A DNA stretch of 13,981 nucleotides from Rhodoferax sp. (GTDB taxonomy: Bacteria > Pseudomonadota > Gammaproteobacteria > Burkholderiales > Burkholderiaceae_C), in contig JALNWC010000030.1 of assembly GCA_023231075.1 (NCBI GenBank), positions 1 to 13,981 on the forward strand, read 5' to 3'. This document shows, in pieces, positions 1-6,868 of this stretch. Both the position numbers and the translations under genes were made by a program. Every line of letters starts with the position of its first letter. Within the stretch, counting starts at the first letter, position 1. The notes under the pieces were generated by a model. It did not search any database. It saw only the letters and a list, made by a program, of their open reading frames with translations, and was not told the origin of the DNA.

Positions 1-501
1 CGGGTCAAGCAAAGCGTCGAAAAGGTTCTGGGCAACCAGAATGCGGGACTGATCGCCAGCACTGACCACAGTGCGTGGTACCGCGAACTTTTCGGCCCAA
101 GCGTCACCGCCGGATTGATCAAACCTGCTGGTCTTGCGGGCTACCGCAACGGCCCGGTCTATGTCCGCCGTTCGATGCACGTACCGCCGCGTTTTGACGC
201 CGTGCGTGAATTGATGCCTGCCTTCTTTGATCTGTTACAGAATGAGCCGGAACCAGCGGTCAGGGTCGTGATGGGGCATTTCATGTTTGTCCATATCCAC
301 CCCTACGTCGATGGCAATGGACGCATGGGACGATTCTTGATGAACGTCATGACGGCATCCGGAGGCTACCCGTGGACGGTGGTGCCAGTGGCGCGACGTG
401 CCGACTACATGGCGGCACTGGAGCAGGCGAGTGTGAGGCACGACATTGCGCCGTTTGCAAGCCTGCTGTCATCGCTAATCAAGGGCAGCACAGAACATTA
501 A
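1..501 (+). CDS. Fic-domain protein, C-terminal part (5' end outside window)
   Basis: The frame is open from base 1 to the stop at 499-501, giving 166 visible residues, so the start lies upstream of the window; the TTG at 115 is only an internal codon. The Fic signature H-P-Y-x-D-G-N-G-R-x-x-R is present, with its histidine codon at 298-300 (visible residue 100) and the Arg codons following. Fic enzymes typically transfer AMP or another nucleotide or phosphate group to a hydroxyl on a target protein, using this His as base and the GNGR loop to bind the nucleotide phosphates. Tyr stands where Phe is usual (HPF), a conservative change, so the active site looks intact. The inhibitory helix of class I-III Fic proteins cannot be judged: no clear [S/T]xxxE[G/N] motif is seen in the visible part. 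It is separated from the sugar genes by 270 bp and is probably an unrelated neighbour. Family call is firm; target and role are unknown. Confidence 0.85.
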   Translation, partial: RVKQSVEKVLGNQNAGLIASTDHSAWYRELFGPSVTAGLIKPAGLAGYRNGPVYVRRSMHVPPRFDAVRELMPAFFDLLQNEPEPAVRVVMGHFMFVHIHPYVDGNGRMGRFLMNVMTASGGYPWTVVPVARRADYMAALEQASVRHDIAPFASLLSSLIKGSTEH

Positions 502-771
502 CGCCAGCAACAGGCAGGGATGAATGGACACCGAGGTGCCGAATCTCCAGTATTTTCCAATTCGGGTAGGTCGCGAGGCGTTCTCAAGTCTGGGGTGGGT
601 GCCATCCCGTTTGGCCTTGCACGCGGCCGGTCTGGGCGTGACCGGGGCGAGACAAGGGCGGGCGATTCAAGCCAGGGGGAATGTCGCTATTTTAAAGGGC
701 GGGTGCCGTCCGTTTACGGCCCCAATTGGTGCTAAATTCAAGTGGTCACTTTGTATCAGGTGTTACCCATC
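502..771. other. Non-coding leader between fic and pgm
   Basis: No ORF here looks like a conserved protein; the short frames that cross it run on into pgm in the wrong frame. It most likely carries the promoter of the pgm-glgC-glgA run. The best sigma70-like match I can find is weak: TTCAAG at 666-671, 16 bases, then TATTTT at 688-693. A TGGACA at 525-530 has no good -10 at proper spacing. Two inverted repeats are visible: CCGAAT/ATTCGG (539-544 and 560-565, 15-base loop) just after the Fic gene, and a stronger one at 701-723 listed separately. Neither is followed by a T-run, so no convincing Rho-independent terminator for the Fic gene is seen. Confidence 0.5.
701..723 (+). promoter_or_regulatory. 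Leader hairpin upstream of pgm
   Basis: GGG-T-GCCGT, a 6-base loop, then ACGGCCCC can form an 8-bp GC-rich stem with one bulged T at 704. It ends 48 bases before the pgm start and is followed at once by the palindrome CCAATTGG (722-729, sharing two bases). No U-tract follows, so it is not a standard terminator. It could be a 5' UTR structure or a protein-binding site, or chance in GC-rich DNA. Confidence 0.25.
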
Positions 772-2424
772 ATGGCCATTCAGACAATCCCAACCCAGCC
801 TTTTGCGGGGCAGCGTCCCGGCACCTCTGGTTTACGCAAGAAGGTGGCGGTGTTCACCCAGCCCCGCTACCTGGAAAATTTTGTCCAGGCCCTGTTCGAC
901 GTACTCCATGCCTCAGGGTCCGAGGCCCAGGCGCTGAAAGGCCAGACGCTGGTGCTGGGCGGCGATGGCCGTTTTTACAACCGCACGGCCGTGCAAATCA
1001 TCCTGAAGCTGGCGGCGGCCAACGGGGTGGCGCGCGTGCTGCTGGGGCGTGGCGGCATTTTGTCGACGCCTGCGGTGAGTGCGGTGATCCGCCGCCGCCA
1101 GGCCTTCGGCGGCATCGTGCTGTCGGCCAGCCACAACCCCGGCGGCCCCGAGGGCGACTTCGGCATCAAGTACAACGCCGGCAATGGTGGCCCGGCCAAG
1201 GAAACCCTGACCGAAGCGGTGTACGCACGTACCCAGGTTGTGCGCGAACTGCGCATCAGTGATGCCCCTGACATCGACCTGGATCGCCTGGGTTTGCAGC
1301 AACTGGAGCACATGCAGGTGGACGTGATCGACCCGGTGACCGATTACGCGGCGGTGATGCGCGAGCTGTTTGACTTTGAGCTGCTGCGCGGCATGTTCCA
1401 GCGCGGCTTCAGGGTGCGCGTCGACGCCATGAACGCCGTCGGCGGCCCCTATGCCCGGGCGATCCTCGAAAGCGAGCTGGGCGCTCCGACAGGCACCGTG
1501 GTCCATGCCGAGCCGCTGGAAGATTTTGGCGGCCTGCACCCTGACCCGAACCCGGTCAACGCCGAAGACCTGATCAATCACATGCAAGGGCTTGACGCGC
1601 CCGACTTTGGCGCGGCCATGGACGGCGATGCCGACCGCAACATGGTGCTGGGCCGCCACTTTGTGGTCACGCCCTCCGACAGCCTGGCCCTGATGACGGC
1701 ACACGCCAGGTTGATTCCGGGCTACCAAGGCGGTTTGCTCGGCGTGGCGCGCTCCATGCCGACCTCGGCGGCGGTGGACCGGGTGGCCAGGGCGCTGGAT
1801 TTGCCCTGCTTCGAGACCCCCACCGGCTGGAAGTTTTTCGGCAATTTGCTCGATGCCGGGTGCGTCAGCCTGTGCGGCGAAGAAAGTTATGGCACCGGCT
1901 CCAGCCATGTGCGCGAAAAGGACGGGCTGTGGGCGATTTTGTTCTGGTTGAATTTGCAAGGTGCGACGGGCAAATCAGTCGAAACTTTGGTGCGTGAGCA
2001 TTGGCGTGTCCATGGCCGCAACTATTACACCCGGCATGACTATGAGGGCATTGCCGTGGACGCGGCCAATGCGCTGATGACGGATGTGCGCGCCGAGCTG
2101 CCTGCGCTGCCAGGGCGCCGGTTTGGGTCTCGGCAAGTGGTGCTGGCCGATGATTTTTCCTACACCGACCCGGTGGACGGCTCGGTCTCGGGTCAGCAAG
2201 GCATCCGGCTGATGTTTGACGATGGCGCGCGTGTCATTTTCAGGCTGTCGGGCACCGGCACCGAGGGTGCCACGCTGCGGCTCTATCTGGAGCGCTATGA
2301 GGCCGATGTGGCGCAGCAGGACCAGCCTGTGCAGCAGGCGCTGGCGGAACTGGCGGCGCTGGCCGAGCAGGTGGCCGGCATCAGGGGGCGCACCGGCATG
2401 ACCGGCCCCACGGTGGCGACCTGA
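772..2424 (+). CDS. pgm: Phosphoglucomutase (alpha-D-glucose specific)
   Basis: Interconverts alpha-glucose-6-P and alpha-glucose-1-P in the cytoplasm, feeding ADP-glucose and glycogen synthesis. The 550-residue product has the full set of motifs of the alpha-D-phosphohexomutase superfamily: the phosphoserine loop SASHNPGG with catalytic Ser120, the metal loop DGDADRN at 284-290, the sugar-binding loop GEESYGTGSSHVREKDG at 369-385, and the C-terminal phosphate-binding loop RLSGTGTEGA at 491-500. Length fits the roughly 545-residue Pgm family. The ATG at 772 is chosen because the product then begins MAIQTIPTQPF, the usual N terminus of this family. An in-frame GTG at 742 would add ten residues with no family support. 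The ribosome site is weak (CAGG at 757-760, 11 bases upstream). First gene of a tight run with glgC and glgA, consistent with an operon committed to glycogen synthesis. Confidence 0.96.
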   Translation: MAIQTIPTQPFAGQRPGTSGLRKKVAVFTQPRYLENFVQALFDVLHASGSEAQALKGQTLVLGGDGRFYNRTAVQIILKLAAANGVARVLLGRGGILSTPAVSAVIRRRQAFGGIVLSASHNPGGPEGDFGIKYNAGNGGPAKETLTEAVYARTQVVRELRISDAPDIDLDRLGLQQLEHMQVDVIDPVTDYAAVMRELFDFELLRGMFQRGFRVRVDAMNAVGGPYARAILESELGAPTGTVVHAEPLEDFGGLHPDPNPVNAEDLINHMQGLDAPDFGAAMDGDADRNMVLGRHFVVTPSDSLALMTAHARLIPGYQGGLLGVARSMPTSAAVDRVARALDLPCFETPTGWKFFGNLLDAGCVSLCGEESYGTGSSHVREKDGLWAILFWLNLQGATGKSVETLVREHWRVHGRNYYTRHDYEGIAVDAANALMTDVRAELPALPGRRFGSRQVVLADDFSYTDPVDGSVSGQQGIRLMFDDGARVIFRLSGTGTEGATLRLYLERYEADVAQQDQPVQQALAELAALAEQVAGIRGRTGMTGPTVAT

Positions 2425-2437
2425 AAAAATCAATCAC

Positions 2438-2444
2438 AAGGAGA
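2438..2444 (+). promoter_or_regulatory. Ribosome binding site of glgC
   Basis: AAGGAGA lies five bases before the ATG at 2450. It is the strongest Shine-Dalgarno match in the window and fixes the glgC start. It stands in contrast to the weak site of pgm, suggesting glgC may be translated more efficiently than the gene before it. Confidence 0.85.
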
Positions 2445-2449
2445 CAATC

Positions 2450-3724
2450 ATGGTAAATGTTGAAAAGAGAGCCCCGGAAACCCATCAATTGGTGCGGCAT
2501 ACCGTGGCTTTGATTTTGGCCGGCGGACGCGGCTCGCGGCTCAAGCAATTGACCGACAAACGTGCCAAGCCGGCGGTCTACTTTGGCGGCAAGTTCCGCA
2601 TCATCGACTTTGCGCTGTCCAACTGCCTGAATTCGGGCATTCGGCGCATGGCGGTGGTGACGCAGTACAAGTCGCATTCGCTGATGCGCCATTTGCAGCG
2701 TGGCTGGAGTTTTTTGCGCGCCGAGCTCAATGAGATGGTGGACATTCTGCCGGCCCAGCAGCGCGTCGGTGAGGAGCACTGGTACCGCGGCACAGCCGAC
2801 GCCATTTTCCAGAACTTGGACATCATCCGCTCCAGCAAGCCCCAGTACATCGTGATCCTGGCCGGCGACCATGTGTACAAGATGGACTACTCGATCATGC
2901 TCAAGGACCATGTGGCGTGCGGTACGGGCTGCACGGTGGGTTGTATCGAAGTGCCCCGGGCCGAGGCCAGCGCAGTCGGGGTGATGGCCGTCGATGAGAC
3001 GCGGCAAATCACCGCTTTTGTGGAAAAACCCGCCGACCCGCCGCCCATGCCCGGCAATGATGCCGTGTCGCTGGCCAGCATGGGCATTTACATTTTTGAT
3101 GCGGATTACCTGTACCAGTTGCTCGATGATGACCTGGCCAATCCGCAGTCGGAACACGATTTTGGCAAAAATGTGATTCCCCAGGCAGTGGCTGACGGCA
3201 GGGCCATCGCCCATCCGTTTGGCTTGTCCTGTGTCTCGCGCGTCAGTGAAGTTGAGCCGTATTGGCGTGATGTCGGCACCCTCGACGCGTTCTGGTCGGC
3301 CAACCTCGATCTGGCCTCGACCGTGCCCGAGCTCGACATTTATGACACCGAATGGCCGATCTGGACCTACCAGCGCCAGTTGCCGCCGGCCAAATTTGTG
3401 CCCGACAAAGACGGGAACCATGGCATTTATGCCAATACCGTGGTGTCTGGCGGCTGCATTGTGTCGGGCTCGCATGTGGCGCATTCGGTGCTGTTTTCCG
3501 AGGTGCGGGTGCATTCGGACTGCCAGATTGACGAAGCCGTGGTGCTGCCCAATGTGACCATCAACCGCCATTGCCGCCTGCGCAAGGTGGTGATCGACCG
3601 CGCCTGTGTTATCCCGGAGGGCTTGGTGGTGGGCGAAGATGCCGCACTGGATGCGCAGCGCTTTGAGCGCAGCGAAGGCGGCGTGGTGTTGATCACCCGC
3701 GAGATGTTGGCCCAATTGAAATAG
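2450..3724 (+). CDS. glgC: Glucose-1-phosphate adenylyltransferase (ADP-glucose pyrophosphorylase)
   Basis: Makes ADP-glucose and PPi from ATP and alpha-glucose-1-P, the committed and usually allosterically controlled step of bacterial glycogen synthesis; the enzyme normally works as a homotetramer. The 424-residue product is close to the 431 of E. coli GlgC and aligns with it at a constant offset of two over the N-terminal domain. Seen are the nucleotide loop LAGGRGSRL (23-31), Lys37 in TDKRAKP (equivalent to the E. coli fructose-1,6-bisphosphate-responsive Lys39), Tyr112 in WYRGTADA, catalytic Asp140 in LAGDH, and glucose-1-P binding Lys193 in VEKP. A left-handed beta-helix domain follows from about residue 320. 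Conservation of Lys37 suggests activation by a glycolytic intermediate, but effector specificity cannot be read from sequence. Starts 25 bp after pgm and ends 11 bp before glgA. Confidence 0.97.
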   Translation: MVNVEKRAPETHQLVRHTVALILAGGRGSRLKQLTDKRAKPAVYFGGKFRIIDFALSNCLNSGIRRMAVVTQYKSHSLMRHLQRGWSFLRAELNEMVDILPAQQRVGEEHWYRGTADAIFQNLDIIRSSKPQYIVILAGDHVYKMDYSIMLKDHVACGTGCTVGCIEVPRAEASAVGVMAVDETRQITAFVEKPADPPPMPGNDAVSLASMGIYIFDADYLYQLLDDDLANPQSEHDFGKNVIPQAVADGRAIAHPFGLSCVSRVSEVEPYWRDVGTLDAFWSANLDLASTVPELDIYDTEWPIWTYQRQLPPAKFVPDKDGNHGIYANTVVSGGCIVSGSHVAHSVLFSEVRVHSDCQIDEAVVLPNVTINRHCRLRKVVIDRACVIPEGLVVGEDAALDAQRFERSEGGVVLITREMLAQLK

Positions 3725-3735
3725 AGAGTTTTCTG

Positions 3736-5184
3736 ATGAATGTGTTGCAGGTCAGTGCCGAAATTTTTCCCTTGCTTAAAACTGGCGGGCTGGCTGACGT
3801 TGCCGGGGCCTTGCCGGCTGCCTTGAACGCGGCGGGCTGCGAGGTGCGTGTGTTGCTGCCGGGCTTTGCGCCCATCCTGGCCGATCTGCAAACCGGTGAG
3901 GTGCTGGCCGAGTTGACGGCGCCCTGGGGTGAGCGCGTGGTGTTGCGCCAGGGGGTGCTGGCCAGCCTGGGCGTGCGGGCCTATGTGATCGATGCACCGC
4001 ACCTTTATTTGCGCGCCGGCACGCCTTATGAAGACGCGCGGGGTCAACCCTACCCTGACAACCACCTGCGTTTTGCGCTGCTGGGCTGGGTGGCCGCAAA
4101 ACTGGCGTGCGGACTTGACCCCCATTGGCAGCCCGCCGTGGCGCACAGCCATGACTGGCATGCCGCCCTGACGTCGGCCTACCTGGCGTTCGGGCCCAGC
4201 CGGGGTCGCCGGGTGGCCGGCGTGTACACCGTGCACAACCTGGCCTACCAGGGCGTTTTTGCCCCGATCCATTTCTTTGACCTGGGCCTGCCCACGCATG
4301 CGTTTTCGGTGAACGGACTGGAGTTCCATGGCCAGTTGTCGTTCATGAAGGCCGGGCTTTATTACGCTGACCACATCACCACCGTGAGTCCGACCTATGC
4401 GCGGGAAATCCTGACCGCGGAGCAGGGTTGCGGGCTGGATGGGCTGCTGCGTGCCCGTGCCCATGAGCTGAGCGGCATTCTCAACGCGGTGGATGAATCC
4501 GTGTGGAACCCGGCCACCGACTCCGCGATCCCCCACAGTTTTGACGCGCAAAAAACCGCAGGCAAGGCGCGCTGCAAGGCGGCACTGCAACAGGAATTGG
4601 GGCTGGCGCCCGAACCCGACGCGCCGCTGTTTGGGGTGGTGAGCCGTCTGACCGAACAAAAAGGATTGCACCTGGTGCTCGCCGTGCTCGAAGCCTTGAT
4701 CGCCCGAGGCGGCCAACTGGTGGTGCTGGGCACCGGGGAATCTGCGTTGGAGGCGGCCTTCAAGGCGCGTGTTTTTTCCTACCCGCAAGCGGTGTCGGTG
4801 CGCATCGGCTACGACGAGGCCTTTGCCCACCGCATTTTTGCCGCCACCGATGTGACGCTGGTGCCGTCGCGCTTCGAGCCCTGTGGTCTGACGCAAATGT
4901 ACGGCCTGAAATACGGCAGCTTGCCGCTGGTGCACCGGGTCGGTGGGCTGGCCGACACGGTGGTCGATTGCGCGCTGGAGCATCTGGCCGACGGCACGGC
5001 CAATGGTTTTGTTTTCGATGATTTCGCGCCCGAGGCGCTGGACCGCGCCATGCGTCGCGCCGTGGCTTTGTATGAGCGCAAGAGCGAGTGGTACGCTGTG
5101 CGCCAGCGCGCCATGCAACAGCCCCTGGGTTGGGACAAGGCAGCGGCGCAGTATGTGGCGCTGTACCGGCGCCTGCTCGCCTGA
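3736..5184 (+). CDS. glgA: Glycogen synthase (ADP-glucose; GT5)
   Basis: Transfers glucose from ADP-glucose to the non-reducing end of alpha-1,4-glucan with retention of configuration. The 482-residue protein has both Rossmann-like halves of GT-B family GT5. The N-terminal KTGGLADV loop has Lys15 in the same position as the E. coli ADP-glucose-binding lysine. AHSHDWHA (136-143) and VHNLAYQG (166-173) follow. The C-terminal half has SRLTEQKG (303-310), holding the conserved Arg and Lys, and EPCGLTQMYGLKYGS (381-395), whose first Glu matches E. coli Glu377. Length matches the family (477 in E. coli). The ATG follows the glgC stop by 11 bases with a GAGAG site at 3724-3728 overlapping that stop, so translation is probably coupled to glgC. 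No branching enzyme, debranching enzyme or glycogen phosphorylase lies in this window. Confidence 0.97.
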   Translation: MNVLQVSAEIFPLLKTGGLADVAGALPAALNAAGCEVRVLLPGFAPILADLQTGEVLAELTAPWGERVVLRQGVLASLGVRAYVIDAPHLYLRAGTPYEDARGQPYPDNHLRFALLGWVAAKLACGLDPHWQPAVAHSHDWHAALTSAYLAFGPSRGRRVAGVYTVHNLAYQGVFAPIHFFDLGLPTHAFSVNGLEFHGQLSFMKAGLYYADHITTVSPTYAREILTAEQGCGLDGLLRARAHELSGILNAVDESVWNPATDSAIPHSFDAQKTAGKARCKAALQQELGLAPEPDAPLFGVVSRLTEQKGLHLVLAVLEALIARGGQLVVLGTGESALEAAFKARVFSYPQAVSVRIGYDEAFAHRIFAATDVTLVPSRFEPCGLTQMYGLKYGSLPLVHRVGGLADTVVDCALEHLADGTANGFVFDDFAPEALDRAMRRAVALYERKSEWYAVRQRAMQQPLGWDKAAAQYVALYRRLLA

Positions 5185-5263
5185 GCGGCATGACGTTTGC
5201 GCTGGGTGGCGCTCACAAAGACGGCAAAGACAATAAACAACAGATGCAAACTCAAGAGGGTCA
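5185..5263. other. 79-bp spacer between glgA and the HAD/TPP gene
   Basis: This is the longest gap in the plus-strand run from pgm onward. It opens with TGAGCG (5182-5187, including the glgA stop), which can pair with CGCTCA at 5210-5215 across a 22-base loop; the second half is A-rich. No T-run and no recognisable -35/-10 pair is seen. It may be read through as one operon or may mark a break into two transcription units; the sequence does not decide. Confidence 0.35.
5254..5260 (+). promoter_or_regulatory. Ribosome binding site of the HAD/TPP gene
   Basis: AAGAGGG lies only 3 bases before the ATG at 5264 but 9 bases before a second in-frame ATG at 5270. Normal spacing favours the second ATG, so the protein may lack the first two residues (MA) of the longest frame. 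Confidence 0.55.
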
Positions 5264-6868
5264 ATGGCCATGAACGAAATAAATCCAGACACGCAGCGTT
5301 TCACGCTTGGCCGGGAGGCTTTTGATGCGGTCATTTTCGATCTCGACGGCGTGGTCACCCGCACCGCCAAAGTCCACGCCGCAGCATGGAAAACGCTGTT
5401 CGATGCTTTTCTCCAACAGCAGACGGCGGCCACTGGCCAAGCGTTTCGTCCATTTGATGTGGACGCCGACTACCGCCGTCTGGTTGACGGCAAGCCGCGC
5501 TATGACGGCGTGGCCGATTTTCTGCAGTCGCGCGGCGTCGCGCTTCCCTACGGCGATCCGGCTGATCCACCTGAGCGCGAGACCGTGTGCGGACTCGGCA
5601 ACCGCAAGAACCTGCTGTATCTGGAGCAGCTGAAACAGGGGGTGCAGGTGTATGACGCCACGATCGGTCTCATCCATCGATTGCGGGCGCAGGGCGTCAG
5701 AATCGCCATCATTTCCGCCAGCAGAAACTGCGCGGCCGTGCTGGCCTCCGCCGGCATCACCGGGCTGTTTGACGTGCGGGTGGATGGGGTGGCGGCACAA
5801 GGCCTGGGCCTTGCCGGAAAACCTGCCCCTGATGTTTTCCTGGAAGCGGCGCGACAACTTGCCGTGAAGCCGGCGCGCAGCGTCGTGGTGGAAGACGCGA
5901 TTGCCGGTGTGCAGGCTGGCCGACGTGGCGGCTTCGGTCTGGTCATCGGCGTGGACCGCAGCGGCCACGCACAGGAGCTGAAAGACGCCGGCGCGCACGT
6001 CGTGGTGGCGGATCTGGCGCAAGTCAGCGTCGCGCGGGAAGCCGCGCCTGCCCGCCAGCGCAGTGACGAGCTGCCTTCCGCGCTGGCAGCGCTTGAAGAC
6101 ATCAAGACCCGCATGAAAGGCAGAAGCCCGGCGGTTTTTCTTGACTATGACGGCACCTTGACGCCCATTGTGCAGCGCCCCGAGCTGGCGCTGTTGTCCG
6201 ACGACATGCGCGACGCGGTGCGCACCTTGGCCCAAAATTGCACGGTGGTCGTGATGAGCGGCCGGGATCTGTCCGATGTGCGGGCGCGCGTGGGCCTGGA
6301 AGACATCGTTTATGGCGGCAGCCATGGTTTTGAAATCAGCGGCCCCCGGGGCATGCACATCGAACAGCAGCAGGGCAGCGAATTTCTGCCCTGGCTTGAC
6401 CAGGTCGAACTGGCGCTGCGGGAACGGCTGGGGCGCATCGCCGGCGTTCTGGTCGAGCGCAAGAAATACGCCATCGCCGTCCATTTTCGCCAGGTGGCGC
6501 AGGCAGACCTGGAGGCCGTGGAGTCCGCTGTGAATGCCGTGCTCGCAACACAGCCGAAACTGCGCAAGACCCACGGCAAGAAGATTTTTGAAGTGCAGCC
6601 GGATATCGACTGGGACAAGGGCCGGGCCATGATCTGGCTGCTCGCCAAGCTCGGCCTGGCGCAATCCGATGCATTCGTGCTGTATCTTGGGGACGACAGC
6701 ACCGACGAAGATGCGTTCAGGGCGTTGAATACGCATGGCCATGGCATCGGCATTCTGGTGCGCGACGAAGCGCGCGACACGGCCGCGCAGTACGCCCTGG
6801 GCAGCATTGAAGAAGTACGGCGCTTTCTGGGTGAGCTGGCCACCCTGGCGCGGGGCGGCGTGACATGA
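5264..6868 (+). CDS. Fusion of beta-phosphoglucomutase-like HAD domain and trehalose-6-phosphate phosphatase
   Basis: Two HAD-superfamily enzymes in one 534-residue chain. Residues about 20-255 are beta-PGM-like: motif I DLDGVV (Asp26, Asp28), a cap domain to about 115, motif II with Ser151 in SASRN, motif III Lys186 in KPAPDVF, motif IV Glu210-Asp211 in VVEDAIAG. Such enzymes interconvert beta-glucose-1-P and glucose-6-P. Residues about 275-530 are an OtsB-type phosphatase: DYDGTLT (Asp294, Asp296), SGRD (332-335), GGSHGFE (351-357), and LGDDSTDEDAF (475-485). All acidic catalytic residues are present in both halves, so both activities are plausible. The family reaction of the second half is trehalose-6-P to trehalose plus Pi. 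The longest frame starts at 5264; the ribosome site fits 5270 better. Its last bases overlap the GH65 start by four (ATGA), implying translational coupling. No OtsA (trehalose-6-P synthase) is seen in the window. The symbol is left empty because otsB describes only half the protein. Confidence 0.9.
   Translation: MAMNEINPDTQRFTLGREAFDAVIFDLDGVVTRTAKVHAAAWKTLFDAFLQQQTAATGQAFRPFDVDADYRRLVDGKPRYDGVADFLQSRGVALPYGDPADPPERETVCGLGNRKNLLYLEQLKQGVQVYDATIGLIHRLRAQGVRIAIISASRNCAAVLASAGITGLFDVRVDGVAAQGLGLAGKPAPDVFLEAARQLAVKPARSVVVEDAIAGVQAGRRGGFGLVIGVDRSGHAQELKDAGAHVVVADLAQVSVAREAAPARQRSDELPSALAALEDIKTRMKGRSPAVFLDYDGTLTPIVQRPELALLSDDMRDAVRTLAQNCTVVVMSGRDLSDVRARVGLEDIVYGGSHGFEISGPRGMHIEQQQGSEFLPWLDQVELALRERLGRIAGVLVERKKYAIAVHFRQVAQADLEAVESAVNAVLATQPKLRKTHGKKIFEVQPDIDWDKGRAMIWLLAKLGLAQSDAFVLYLGDDSTDEDAFRALNTHGHGIGILVRDEARDTAAQYALGSIEEVRRFLGELATLARGGVT

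Noticed and set aside
742..771. GTG at 742 as an upstream start for pgm
   Set aside because: It adds ten residues not found in the family; the ATG at 772 gives the conserved N terminus.
524..937. Open frame of 137 codons crossing the fic-pgm leader
   Set aside because: It overlaps the pgm 5' end in another frame, has no good ribosome site and resembles nothing I know.
2381..3715. Minus-strand open frame of 444 codons opposite glgC
   Set aside because: Same shadow pattern; glgC on the other strand is unambiguous.
3427..5433. Long minus-strand open frame (668 codons) opposite glgC, glgA and the HAD gene
   Set aside because: Its product is rich in His, Arg, Gln and Gly in the manner of antisense frames of GC-rich genes and shows no domain; the plus strand is fully occupied by clear enzymes.
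5261..6742. Minus-strand open frame of 493 codons opposite the HAD/TPP gene
   Set aside because: It is a codon-position shadow of the strongly supported plus-strand gene, with no recognisable motif.
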